A stretch of DNA of 64,000 bases, taken from an uncultured Parabacteroides sp. (GTDB lineage: Bacteria > Bacteroidota > Bacteroidia > Bacteroidales > Tannerellaceae). The stretch spans positions 1-64,000 of the forward strand of contig CAKUZF010000007.1 of assembly GCA_934718155.1 (NCBI GenBank), in the 5' to 3' direction. The stretch's first letter is position 1. Every line of letters begins with the position of its first letter. Positions 8,433-16,566 of the stretch are shown here, one piece after another. The notes below the pieces were generated by a model. The model made no database searches. It was given only the letters and a program-made list of their open reading frames with translations, and was not told the DNA's origin. Both the position numbers and the translations under genes were made by a program.

Positions 8433-8475
8433 TATCTTTGAAGTCTGAATTCATCTATTATGAACGACAAATATA
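8433..8475. promoter_or_regulatory. Overlapping face-to-face promoters
   Basis: TATCTTTG (8433-8440, plus strand) serves the HsdR_N gene. CAAATATA (8468-8475), which is TATATTTG on the minus strand, serves amn. The two -7 boxes face each other and the predicted starts lie between them, so the messages would overlap or interfere. Confidence 0.45.
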
Positions 8476-8963
8476 AGCAATTGGTTCCATTAAACCTGCC
8501 TACTTTCGACATCAAAATAAAAAAGAACGACGATCAGCTCCTCGTGTGGGATCCAACCCGAAAAAAGCAGATCGTGCTTACACCCGAGGAGTGGGTTAGA
8601 CAACATTTCGTCAACTATTTGGTCGCTCAGAAAGGCTATAGCCAGTCGCTCATCGCCAACGAGGTTGCCATCAAATTGAATGGCACCCTAAAAAGATGCG
8701 ACACCGTAGTGTACGACCAGCAATTGGCGCCATTGGCCATCGTAGAGTACAAAGCACCGCACATCACGATTTCGCCCGCTGTGTTCGATCAAATCGCACG
8801 TTACAACATGGTGCTACGAGTGCCTTACTTAATCGTCAGCAACGGGCTGCGCCATTTTTGCTGCCGCATTGACTATGAGGCCAATAACTATCATTTCCTA
8901 CGTGAGATTCCAAATGCGGACGAGATCGGCCAACGAAGTCATGGCCCATCCACAACACCCTGA
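8460..8963 (+). CDS. Stand-alone HsdR N-terminal domain protein
   Basis: A 167-residue protein matching only the nuclease-like N-terminal domain (HSDR_N) of type I restriction R subunits. PEEWVRQHFVNYLVAQKGY (42-60) is the family's leading motif. The PD-(D/E)XK core is intact: Asp81 in KRCDTVVYD, then Glu96 and Lys98 in IVEYKAP. No helicase, HsdM or HsdS gene is present, so this is not a restriction system. As I recall, such solo proteins are common next to holA in Bacteroidetes, which hints at a housekeeping DNA-related role. The function is not known. Confidence 0.8.
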   Translation: MNDKYKQLVPLNLPTFDIKIKKNDDQLLVWDPTRKKQIVLTPEEWVRQHFVNYLVAQKGYSQSLIANEVAIKLNGTLKRCDTVVYDQQLAPLAIVEYKAPHITISPAVFDQIARYNMVLRVPYLIVSNGLRHFCCRIDYEANNYHFLREIPNADEIGQRSHGPSTTP

Positions 8964-8996
8964 GAAACCCGCAAGCAAAAGGCCTCACAACTCAAC

Positions 8997-9077
8997 AGCT
9001 TACGGCTTGTCAACCCGATAGCTTACGGCTATACCTACTCGATAGCTTGCGACTTGAGTAACCGCAAGCTATCGAGT
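8997..9077. repeat. Tandem 23-24 bp repeats ending in a 15-bp inverted repeat
   Basis: AGCTTACGGCT at 8997 and 9020 and AGCTTGCGACT at 9044 are three direct repeats spaced 23 and 24 bp apart. The last is followed by its reverse complement: ACTCGATAGCTTGCG (9037-9051) and CGCAAGCTATCGAGT (9063-9077) are perfect 15-bp arms. The arms could form a terminator for the HsdR_N gene, though no T-run follows. Confidence 0.65.
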
Positions 9078-9141
9078 CATAAAGGAACCTTCAAGAGATA
9101 GGATTATCGGAAAGAAGGTTTAGAGTTTAGCGAATAACAAA

Positions 9142-9169
9142 AAAAGGCGAGGGAAAACCCTCGCCTTTT
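9142..9169. terminator. Terminator after nqrF
   Basis: AAAAGGCGAGGG and CCCTCGCCTTTT form a perfect 12-bp stem with an AAAA loop. The A/T-rich arms suit termination in both directions. Confidence 0.9.
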
Positions 9170-9196
9170 CTATTTTGAATCCGTTGAACAAACGGA

Positions 9197-10483
9197 TTAG
9201 CCACCAAAGTTATCGAAGTGCAACATCTCCATCGGAACACCCAGGCTATCCAGCATGTTCTCGACAGCTTTCGACATCGGGCCAGGACCACACATGTAGT
9301 ACTCGATGTCCTCAGGAGCCTCATGATCCTTCAAATAGGTCTCATAAATTACCTGATGAACGAATCCAGCCACATACTTCACACCTGCTGCGTCGGCTGC
9401 AGGATCAGGACGGTCGAGTGCCAAGTGGAACGTAAAGTTGGGGAATTCCTTCTCCAACTCCAAGAAGTCCTCCAAATAGAAGACCTCATTCAAAGCACGA
9501 GCACCATAGAAGTATGACATCTTACGATCCGTTGTCTTCAACGTCTTCATCATGTGCATGATCTGAGCACGCAACGGAGCCATACCGGCACCACCACCTA
9601 CCCACATCATCTCACGCTTAGAGTCGAAGATCGGGTGGAAATCACCGTAAGGACCACTCATGGTTACCTTGTCGCCCGGTTTCAAAGTGAAGATATAAGA
9701 TGAAGCGATACCCGGCATAACATCCTGGAAGCCTACCTGAGGTTTCGGCTTAAACGGAGGCGTAGCGATACGAACCGTCAACATAATACGATCACCCTCA
9801 GCCGGATAGTTAGCCATAGAATAAGCACGGATAGTCGGCGTATCGTTCTTACACTTCAAATCGAACAAGCCAAATTTCTTCCAAGCCGGAAGATATTCGT
9901 CGCCGATCAAGCTCTTATCGATATCCTTGTCATAATCCATCGCATATGCGGGAATCTTGATCTGTGCGTATGAACCAGGGATAAAGTCCATGTGCTCGCC
10001 CTTAGGCAACGCAACGATAAACTCCTTGATGAACGTAGCCACATTCTTGTTGCTGATCACCTCGCACTCCCATTCCTTTACACCAAACACTGAATCAGGC
10101 ACTTGAACAGTCATGTTCTCCTTTACCTTAGTCTGGCAAGCCAAACGCCAGTGCTCTTTCTGCTGCTTACGAGAGAAGAAACCTTTCTCTGTAGGAAGAA
10201 TCTCACCACCGCCTTCTATCACTTGCGCACGGCACTGGCCACATTTACCACCGCCACCGCAAGCAGAAGACAGGAAGATATTGCCACTCTGCAAAGCTCC
10301 GAGCAACGTACCTCCAATTGGTGTCTCGATCTCCTTTTTACCATTAACCTCCAGCTTTACATTACCAGAGGGAACCAATTTCGCTTTAGCGAACAACAAC
10401 GCACCAACCAAGATCAACGTGATCAAGAGGAACACTACAGCGCTGGCTACGATGGTAAGTCCGCCCGACATTAATATCATCAT
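9197..10483 (-). CDS. nqrF: Na+-translocating NADH:quinone reductase subunit F
   Basis: NADH-oxidising entry subunit of Na+-NQR, passing electrons from NADH to FAD to a [2Fe-2S] cluster. A single N-terminal anchor helix (about 9-32) precedes a ferredoxin domain with Cys75, Cys81, Cys84 and Cys116 (SSACGGGGKCGQC and RLACQT). The reductase part has RAYSMANYP for FAD and MWVGGGAGMAPLRAQIMH for NADH. It ends with the family C-terminus MEMLHFDNFGG. The 428 residues include a slightly longer N-terminus than the usual 410 or so. It is the last gene of nqrABCDEF. Confidence 0.97.
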   Translation of the reverse strand: MMILMSGGLTIVASAVVFLLITLILVGALLFAKAKLVPSGNVKLEVNGKKEIETPIGGTLLGALQSGNIFLSSACGGGGKCGQCRAQVIEGGGEILPTEKGFFSRKQQKEHWRLACQTKVKENMTVQVPDSVFGVKEWECEVISNKNVATFIKEFIVALPKGEHMDFIPGSYAQIKIPAYAMDYDKDIDKSLIGDEYLPAWKKFGLFDLKCKNDTPTIRAYSMANYPAEGDRIMLTVRIATPPFKPKPQVGFQDVMPGIASSYIFTLKPGDKVTMSGPYGDFHPIFDSKREMMWVGGGAGMAPLRAQIMHMMKTLKTTDRKMSYFYGARALNEVFYLEDFLELEKEFPNFTFHLALDRPDPAADAAGVKYVAGFVHQVIYETYLKDHEAPEDIEYYMCGPGPMSKAVENMLDSLGVPMEMLHFDNFGG

Positions 10484-10511
10484 TTTCTTTTACTCTTTAA
10501 TGCGTTAATAC

Positions 10512-11129
10512 TTAAATCTTAAGACCTGAGAAGCACATGAATGCCATACCCATCAAACCCGTGATGATAAAGGTGATACCAAGACCCTTCAAAGGTTTGG
10601 GCACATTGGAATAAGCCAGTTTCTCGCGGATAGCGGCCATACCAACGATAGCCAGCATCCAACCGATACCCGAGCCTAAACCATACACCGTAGCGATACC
10701 CACGTTAGCGAAGTCCTTCTGCTGCATGAAAAGAGAACCACCTAAGATCGCACAGTTCACGGCGATCAACGGCAGGAAAATACCCAAAGAGGCATACAAT
10801 GAGGGGGAGAATTTCTCGACCACCATCTCGACCAACTGCACGAAAGAGGCAATTACCGCAATAAAGATAATAAATGAGAGGAAGCTCAAGTTCACCTCAG
10901 CGAACTCCGGGCCTAACCAGCTCAACGCACCCTCTTTCAACACATAATTCTCAAGCATATAGTTGATCGGCAACGTACAGAAAAGCACGAACGTCACCGC
11001 CATACCCAATCCTAATGCAGTCTTCACATTTTTGGAAACAGCCACGAAAGAACACATACCCAAGTAGTATGCGAAAATCATGTTGTCAACAAAAATGGAG
11101 CGTACAAATGTGCTTAATACTTGTTCCAT
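10512..11129 (-). CDS. nqrE: Na+-NQR subunit E
   Basis: Six-helix membrane subunit (205 residues) that, with NqrD, holds an intramembrane iron centre in the Na+ pathway. MIFAYYLGMCSFVAVSKNV near the N-terminus carries the conserved Cys of the half-channel, and VNCAILGGSLF in the middle carries the second one. It lies 28 bp before nqrF and 25 bp after nqrD. Confidence 0.96.
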   Translation of the reverse strand: MEQVLSTFVRSIFVDNMIFAYYLGMCSFVAVSKNVKTALGLGMAVTFVLFCTLPINYMLENYVLKEGALSWLGPEFAEVNLSFLSFIIFIAVIASFVQLVEMVVEKFSPSLYASLGIFLPLIAVNCAILGGSLFMQQKDFANVGIATVYGLGSGIGWMLAIVGMAAIREKLAYSNVPKPLKGLGITFIITGLMGMAFMCFSGLKI

Positions 11130-11154
11130 TCTATTATTCCTTTAATCGTTAGCA

Positions 11155-11784
11155 TTATTTTTCCTGAAGATCCTTGTTCTTCAAACGGTGAACCCAGATG
11201 ATCACAGCGATTGTAATCAAGGCCATCGGAGGCAGAATCATCAAACCGTTATTCACATATCCCAGCTCATAGAAAGCCTGCGGAATCACCTGGAATCCGA
11301 ACAGCGTGCCTGATCCTAACAACTCGCGGAAAAAACCTACGATAATCAAGACCAACGCATAGCCTAATCCATTACCGATACCATCGAGGAATGACTCCCA
11401 CGGGCCGTTACCCAAGGCGAATGCCTCCAAGCGACCCATCAAGATACAGTTCGTGATGATCAAGCCGACAAACACAGACAACTGCTTGTTCACATCGTAG
11501 GCGTAAGCCTTCAACACCTCGCTAACAATCGTCACCAATGCCGCCACGACCACCAATTGTACGATGATACGGATACGGCTGGGGATTGTATTACGAATCA
11601 AGGAAATAATCACATTCGCAAAAGCCACAACGGCTGTCACAGAGATACCCATCACGATGGCGGGCTCCAGCTTCGATGTCACGGCCAATGCAGAGCAAAT
11701 ACCCAACATCTGGACGACCACGGGGTTGTTTATGCTCAACGGGCCGAACAATACGTCTTTATTCTTTTCAGATAATAATCCCAT
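11155..11784 (-). CDS. nqrD: Na+-NQR subunit D
   Basis: Six-helix membrane subunit (209 residues) homologous to NqrE and to Rnf subunits. VVQMLGICSALAVTSKLEPA and IITNCILMGRLEAFA contain the Cys residues that pair with those of NqrE around the iron site. Only 8 bp separate it from nqrC. Confidence 0.96.
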   Translation of the reverse strand: MGLLSEKNKDVLFGPLSINNPVVVQMLGICSALAVTSKLEPAIVMGISVTAVVAFANVIISLIRNTIPSRIRIIVQLVVVAALVTIVSEVLKAYAYDVNKQLSVFVGLIITNCILMGRLEAFALGNGPWESFLDGIGNGLGYALVLIIVGFFRELLGSGTLFGFQVIPQAFYELGYVNNGLMILPPMALITIAVIIWVHRLKNKDLQEK

Positions 11785-11792
11785 CTTCTTGC

Positions 11793-12584
11793 TTATTTAG
11801 AAGTTAAAAATTGAACATAACTATTCAAGCTGTCAAACAACATGGCATGAACGCCCTGGCTCGTAATCGTACCACCAGAAATTCCATCCACATAATCCTG
11901 TCCCTCTGCGGTCTTGCCCTTCTTTACAACCGCAATAGACTTGAACTGATTGTTTTTGAAGAGCTGCTTGCCTGCGAACTGGCCGCTGAATTCCGGCTTC
12001 GTGATCTCAGCACCCAAGCCCGGGGTTTCGCCCTGATGGCTGAAGTCCGTTCCATAAACCGTATTCTTGTCAGCATTCACTGAGATATAACCCCAAATCG
12101 GGCCCCACAGACCTGCACCGTGCAAGGCCATGATATACTTCATCTCGCCATTCACGTTGGCCACAAACACAGGAAACTCCTCTGCCTCTGCCGCCGTGAA
12201 AGCCGCATCCTTACCAACCTGAGTGAATGCGTCGCCCTTCTTCACGAAACCATCAGTAATCAACTCATTGAACTTTGCTTCAGCTTCATTGGCTGCTACA
12301 GAAACATTGATCGAACGCAAAATCTGCTGACGCTTATCGTTATCCTCATTAGCCTGCTGCGCACTTCTCAAAGACTGAGAAGTGAATGCCAACAGCACTG
12401 CGACAACCAACACCATTACAGCCGCATACACAACCGTATAAACATTGCTATCGCGGTTCAAGCCTTTCTTTTCGGCTGCCATCTCCTCAAACTCAGAAGC
12501 GGGAGCCTGACATTTCGGACACTTTTCCGGGGCTTTATCTCCCTCGTGGATATATCCACATACTTTACACTTAAACTTTGCCAT
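11793..12584 (-). CDS. nqrC: Na+-NQR subunit C with N-terminal rubredoxin-like domain
   Basis: NqrC is the periplasmic subunit with covalently bound FMN. This one has 263 residues. Residues 1-35 form a rubrerythrin-type rubredoxin-like iron knuckle, FKCKVCGY plus KCPKCQAPASEFE, with Cys6, Cys9, Cys22 and Cys25. An acidic linker and the anchor helix (about 48-67) follow, then the periplasmic FMN domain. The flavinylation motif reads SGGTITSQ (236-243), with Thr239 as attachment site where SGAT is usual. The fused domain would sit on the cytoplasmic face, next to the NqrF redox module. NqrC proteins I know begin directly at the helix, so the fusion is unusual. The fusion is continuous in frame; the ATG used belongs to the rubredoxin part. 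Confidence 0.95.
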   Translation of the reverse strand: MAKFKCKVCGYIHEGDKAPEKCPKCQAPASEFEEMAAEKKGLNRDSNVYTVVYAAVMVLVVAVLLAFTSQSLRSAQQANEDNDKRQQILRSINVSVAANEAEAKFNELITDGFVKKGDAFTQVGKDAAFTAAEAEEFPVFVANVNGEMKYIMALHGAGLWGPIWGYISVNADKNTVYGTDFSHQGETPGLGAEITKPEFSGQFAGKQLFKNNQFKSIAVVKKGKTAEGQDYVDGISGGTITSQGVHAMLFDSLNSYVQFLTSK

Positions 12585-12596
12585 ACTCCTAACTAC

Positions 12597-13799
12597 TTAT
12601 TTGATTGCACGTTTCAAGCGGCGAGAGATATTTGCCTCTACCACATAGTAATCGATCAGCGGTGCGAATACATTCATCAGCAAGATTGCCAACATCATAC
12701 CCTCCGGATAACCTGGGTTAAGCACACGGATGATCACTGCCATCGCACCTACCAAGAAGCCGTAGATATACTTACCAGTCTCAGTACGAGCAGATGTAAC
12801 AGGGTCGGTAGCCATAAAGACTGCACCAAACGCAAAACCTCCCAAGCACCAGTGGTCAATAGGAGAAACCGTCATCGCGACAGTCGAACCAATAGCATTG
12901 AAAATCAACGCCATGAAAGCACCACCCACAAAGATAGAGCCCATTGTCTTCCAACTTGCGATACCTGTAACCAAAAGGATCACCGCACCTATCAAGATAG
13001 CCAACACAGAGGTCTCACCGATAGAACCCGGAATCAGGCCCACGAAGGCATCCCATGTAGAAATCGGGTTGCCCAACACATCAACAGCCTGGAAAGAACC
13101 AATCAGCTCCTTGCCTGCGATAGCGATCTGACCCAGCGGAGTAGCACCAGAGAAGCCATCCACTACCTGGCCAGCGCCCATACCAAACGTGTCGGCCGTA
13201 CGAACAAACACCTGATCGCCCGACATAGCCGCCGGATAAGCAAAGAACAAGAACGCACGTGTCACCAAAGCTACATTAAATATATTGTAGCCCGTACCAC
13301 CAAATACCTCCTTTGCAAATACAACAGCGAAGGCGGTTGCTACGGCAATCATCCAAAGCGGCGTATCGACCGGGACAATCATCGGGATCAACATACCAGA
13401 AACCAAGAAACCCTCCTGGATCTCTTCATTGCGCCACTGCGCTACAGCGAACTCGATTCCCAGACCAACCACGTAAGACACAATAATCTTAGGCAGCACC
13501 GCCAAGAAACCATAAATAAAGGTCATCAAGAAACCCGGATCGGCATTCACCGCCAAATTATGTTGATAACCGACATTGTACATACCAAAAAGCAAAGCAG
13601 GCAACAAAGCGATGATCACCACGGTCATGGCGCGCTTTGAATCAATACAGTCATGAATATGAACGCCCGTCTTAGAGGTCTCGTTAGGGACAAACAAGAA
13701 TGTCTCGAAACCATCAAAAACAGAACGGAACATCGCCAGCTTGCCGCCTTCCTCGAAGTTAGGCTTAATCTTGTCGAGATAATTCCTTAACGCTTTCAA
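12597..13799 (-). CDS. nqrB: Na+-NQR subunit B
   Basis: Ten-helix membrane subunit (400 residues) with covalent FMN and riboflavin, the main site linked to Na+ transport. The flavinylation motif is DGFSGATPLGQ (214-224), with Thr220. GSIGETSVLAILIGAVILL and FMATDPVTSARTETGKYIYG are typical family segments. It lies between nqrA (22 bp) and nqrC (12 bp). Confidence 0.97.
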   Translation of the reverse strand: MKALRNYLDKIKPNFEEGGKLAMFRSVFDGFETFLFVPNETSKTGVHIHDCIDSKRAMTVVIIALLPALLFGMYNVGYQHNLAVNADPGFLMTFIYGFLAVLPKIIVSYVVGLGIEFAVAQWRNEEIQEGFLVSGMLIPMIVPVDTPLWMIAVATAFAVVFAKEVFGGTGYNIFNVALVTRAFLFFAYPAAMSGDQVFVRTADTFGMGAGQVVDGFSGATPLGQIAIAGKELIGSFQAVDVLGNPISTWDAFVGLIPGSIGETSVLAILIGAVILLVTGIASWKTMGSIFVGGAFMALIFNAIGSTVAMTVSPIDHWCLGGFAFGAVFMATDPVTSARTETGKYIYGFLVGAMAVIIRVLNPGYPEGMMLAILLMNVFAPLIDYYVVEANISRRLKRAIK

Positions 13800-13821
13800 A
13801 GTATTCTAAGTTTATTTGTTA

Positions 13822-15165
13822 TTAATTCATTTCCTTATACAACAGGTTCAAGCCGTCGCGAACAATCTTTTGCAGCTCGATCTTCGAAGTATCCACGAAC
13901 TCGCACAAAGCGAAATCCTCGGGAGCCACCTCATAGATACCCAAATTCTCCATCTTATCGATATCGAAAGCGATAATCGCCTTCAGCAGATACTCTGGAT
14001 AGATATCCAACGGGAACACTCTATCGTACTCATTAGACATAATCATAGCACGCTTACCACCCTTCACACGAGCGTCAAGCACATACTCCTTACTGCCTGT
14101 AAGCCAGCTAAAGTAGCTATGGCTCATGCTGAATTGGTTCGTACGCGGCATCGCAAAGCCCAAGAACTCATGCACCTCGTCGCCCTCGGGGATCACCGTG
14201 ATCTGGCTATCGTAAGCACCCAAATAATCGGTCATGCCTACCTTCGTACCTGTCAGCACATTACCACTGATGATACGGATATGGCCATCTGCCACACGGC
14301 CACCCACCAAGCTCTGAATCGTACAGCCACTGATTGTCTGCACGTAGCCCTGTTCTTTTGTCTCAGAGCCAGTGATCACAACCTTACGGCTAAAATCGGC
14401 GATACCCTTGTTGAACAAGCGGCCGATGATGATCACGTTAACAGGATCAACCGTCCATACCGTCTCGCCCTTGTTGATAGGTTTCGTGTGGTTAATCAAT
14501 ACGCTGACATTTGCAGCGGGGTGCGGACCATCAACCTCTACAAGTTCAACACCCTTCACTGATTGGACTGCGGAGCCCTTACGGACACCCACATACACTT
14601 TACCACTCGTCAATTTAGCCAGCGCATCCAAACCCGTCTGGAAATCCGCTTCCTGGCCTTTCACCAAGAAATTGAAATCGGGAGCCAAGGGAGCCGAATA
14701 GAACGCTGAGACGAAAATATCGCGAGGCGTATCGCCCGGAGTCGCCACGATATCGTACGGGCGCTGCACGATGAACGGCCACATACCGGCGTTCAACATC
14801 GCCTCCTTCACGTCGTCGCCCTTCAGCGAAGCCACGTCTTTCTTTCCGAACTCCTCATACTCAATCTGAGCATCCGGAGTCACTACAATGCTTAGCACCT
14901 TACGCTTCGCACCACGGTTGACAGCGGTAACCTCGCCACTCACCGGCGAAACGAACTTGATCTCGGGGCGGTTCTTATCAATCATTAAGACAGAACCAGC
15001 TTTGACCTTGTCTCCTACTTTGGCAACGACCTTAGGAAGAACACCGTTATAATAGTCGGGAACGATTGCATAACTCTCGCTCTTTCCGCCGTTTAACAGC
15101 ATCTCTGAAGCCTTGCCTTTCAGATTAATGTCTAAACCCTTTTTAATCTTAATCACATTTGCCAT
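13822..15165 (-). CDS. nqrA: Na+-NQR subunit A
   Basis: Cytoplasmic subunit of 447 residues, first gene of the operon, involved in ubiquinone/menaquinone interaction. It begins IKIKKGLDINLKGKA and has the biotinyl-like fold segment VGDKVKAGSVLMIDKNRPEI with VSPVSGEVTAVNRGAKRKVL, and the C-terminal SEYDRVFPLDIYPEYLLKAI. The gene is driven from the -7 box at 15200-15207. Confidence 0.97.
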   Translation of the reverse strand: MANVIKIKKGLDINLKGKASEMLLNGGKSESYAIVPDYYNGVLPKVVAKVGDKVKAGSVLMIDKNRPEIKFVSPVSGEVTAVNRGAKRKVLSIVVTPDAQIEYEEFGKKDVASLKGDDVKEAMLNAGMWPFIVQRPYDIVATPGDTPRDIFVSAFYSAPLAPDFNFLVKGQEADFQTGLDALAKLTSGKVYVGVRKGSAVQSVKGVELVEVDGPHPAANVSVLINHTKPINKGETVWTVDPVNVIIIGRLFNKGIADFSRKVVITGSETKEQGYVQTISGCTIQSLVGGRVADGHIRIISGNVLTGTKVGMTDYLGAYDSQITVIPEGDEVHEFLGFAMPRTNQFSMSHSYFSWLTGSKEYVLDARVKGGKRAMIMSNEYDRVFPLDIYPEYLLKAIIAFDIDKMENLGIYEVAPEDFALCEFVDTSKIELQKIVRDGLNLLYKEMN

Positions 15166-15199
15166 GATCTAACTAAAATGTTTATATGTAATTTTCCTG

Positions 15200-15207
15200 C
15201 AAATGTA
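15200..15207 (-). promoter_or_regulatory. -7 box of the nqr operon
   Basis: TACATTTG on the minus strand, about 35 bp before the nqrA ATG, matches TAnnTTTG. Confidence 0.6.
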
Positions 15208-15264
15208 AACATTTTTTTCATGCTCAACAGCCACTGAAGGCAAATAAATAGCGAAATAATTACA

Positions 15265-15272
15265 TAATTTTG
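15265..15272 (+). promoter_or_regulatory. -7 box of the DUF5103 gene
   Basis: TAATTTTG matches TAnnTTTG, 26 bp before the ATG at 15298. Confidence 0.55.
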
Positions 15273-15297
15273 TGCCGTCAAAAATTGAAGTACGAAA

Positions 15298-16566
15298 ATG
15301 AATCGATTCCATATCTTTTTCAGTGGTCTGCTCCTGTTTTTCGCCCCTATGAAGGCGCAACAGACCTTTTTTTCCAACGTAAGCGACAAGCTTATCAAGA
15401 CGTTGCAAGTACGTATAGCTAACGAGCCGCTCTCCGACCCGCTGATCGAGCTGAATGGCGACCGACAAATCGAGATAAACTTCGACGCGCTCTCTCCCGC
15501 TGCCAAACGATACGCCTACAAGCTTATCCACTGCGACGCCGACTGGCACCCATCCAACCTCGCCCCGATTGAATACCTCGATGGGTTCCAAGGCTCTACG
15601 ATCGAAGACTTTGCTACGTCGATGGGCACGACCGTCCAATATACCAACTACCGCCTCCTGCTGCCCAACGAAGATATGGCACCGAAGCTATCGGGCAACT
15701 ATGCGGTGCAAGTGTATGAGGAAGACACACCCGACCACATCGTCCTAACCGCCTGTTTTTCTATCTGCGAACCGATGGTCAGCATTGCAGCCGAAGTGAG
15801 CAGCAACACCGACATCGACACGAACCAGTCGCACCAACAGGTTGGCTTCGTAATTAACCATAAGCAGCTGTCCATTCCTCATCCGCAGACCGACCTGCGC
15901 ATATGGGTCTATCAAAATAACCGTCGCGACAACGCTGTCGGACAATTGGCTCCCGTCGGCATCCACGAAAATGAGCTGGTCTATAAGAGCCTGCGGTCGC
16001 TCATCTTCCCCGCCGGAAACGAATACCGCCGTTTCGAGTTTCTCAGCAGCCAATACAACGGAATGCGCATCGAAGGCTATTCCTTCCACAACCCCTATTA
16101 CCATGCGGAAGTCACGCCAGACCAAAGCCGTGCCGAACGTCCCTATCAATACGACCAAGACCAAAACGGACGCTACTTGGTGCGCTGCAGCCGCTGTAGC
16201 GACCCCGACACCGAAGCCGACTACTTCATCGTTCATTTCGCACTGCAAGAGGAGCTTTTTCCCGATGGAAACGTCTATTTGAGCGGCGATCTATATAATA
16301 ATGTATTGGACGAGAAGAGCCGCATGGGCTTCAATCCCGAGACTCGACAATATGAAAAAGCCCTGCTTTTGAAGCAAGGCTCTTACAATTACCAATATGT
16401 TTTCGTGCCACATGGCGAGACCGCTGGGCAAACTGCTCCCTTCGAGGGAGACTTCTTCCAAACAGAAAATCGCTACAGCATCTATGTCTATTACCGCCCG
16501 ATGGGCAGTCGCTACGACCGACTGATCGGCGTAGCAACTATCCAAAACGGGACGCCTATGCTTTGA
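15298..16566 (+). CDS. DUF5103 protein, type IX secretion plug homologue
   Basis: A 422-residue exported protein. The signal peptide (about 1-21, FHIFFSGLLLFFAPMKAQ) is followed by the DUF5103 domain, seen in YKLIHCDADWHPSNLAPIEY and in YAVQVYEEDTPDHIVLTACF. Homologues include the Plug protein that closes the SprA translocon of the type IX secretion system. Here it is a single gene without other secretion genes nearby, which is usual for this scattered system. Its last 11 bp overlap the end of the convergent MFS gene. Confidence 0.8.
   Translation: MNRFHIFFSGLLLFFAPMKAQQTFFSNVSDKLIKTLQVRIANEPLSDPLIELNGDRQIEINFDALSPAAKRYAYKLIHCDADWHPSNLAPIEYLDGFQGSTIEDFATSMGTTVQYTNYRLLLPNEDMAPKLSGNYAVQVYEEDTPDHIVLTACFSICEPMVSIAAEVSSNTDIDTNQSHQQVGFVINHKQLSIPHPQTDLRIWVYQNNRRDNAVGQLAPVGIHENELVYKSLRSLIFPAGNEYRRFEFLSSQYNGMRIEGYSFHNPYYHAEVTPDQSRAERPYQYDQDQNGRYLVRCSRCSDPDTEADYFIVHFALQEELFPDGNVYLSGDLYNNVLDEKSRMGFNPETRQYEKALLLKQGSYNYQYVFVPHGETAGQTAPFEGDFFQTENRYSIYVYYRPMGSRYDRLIGVATIQNGTPML

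Noticed and set aside
8460..8963. A type I restriction system
   Set aside because: Only the N-terminal nuclease-like domain is present; no helicase, methylase or specificity gene is nearby.
12120..13640. A 506-codon plus-strand frame opposite nqrC and nqrB
   Set aside because: It lies wholly antisense to two certain genes, is rich in His, Gln and Arg as antisense frames often are, and matches nothing.
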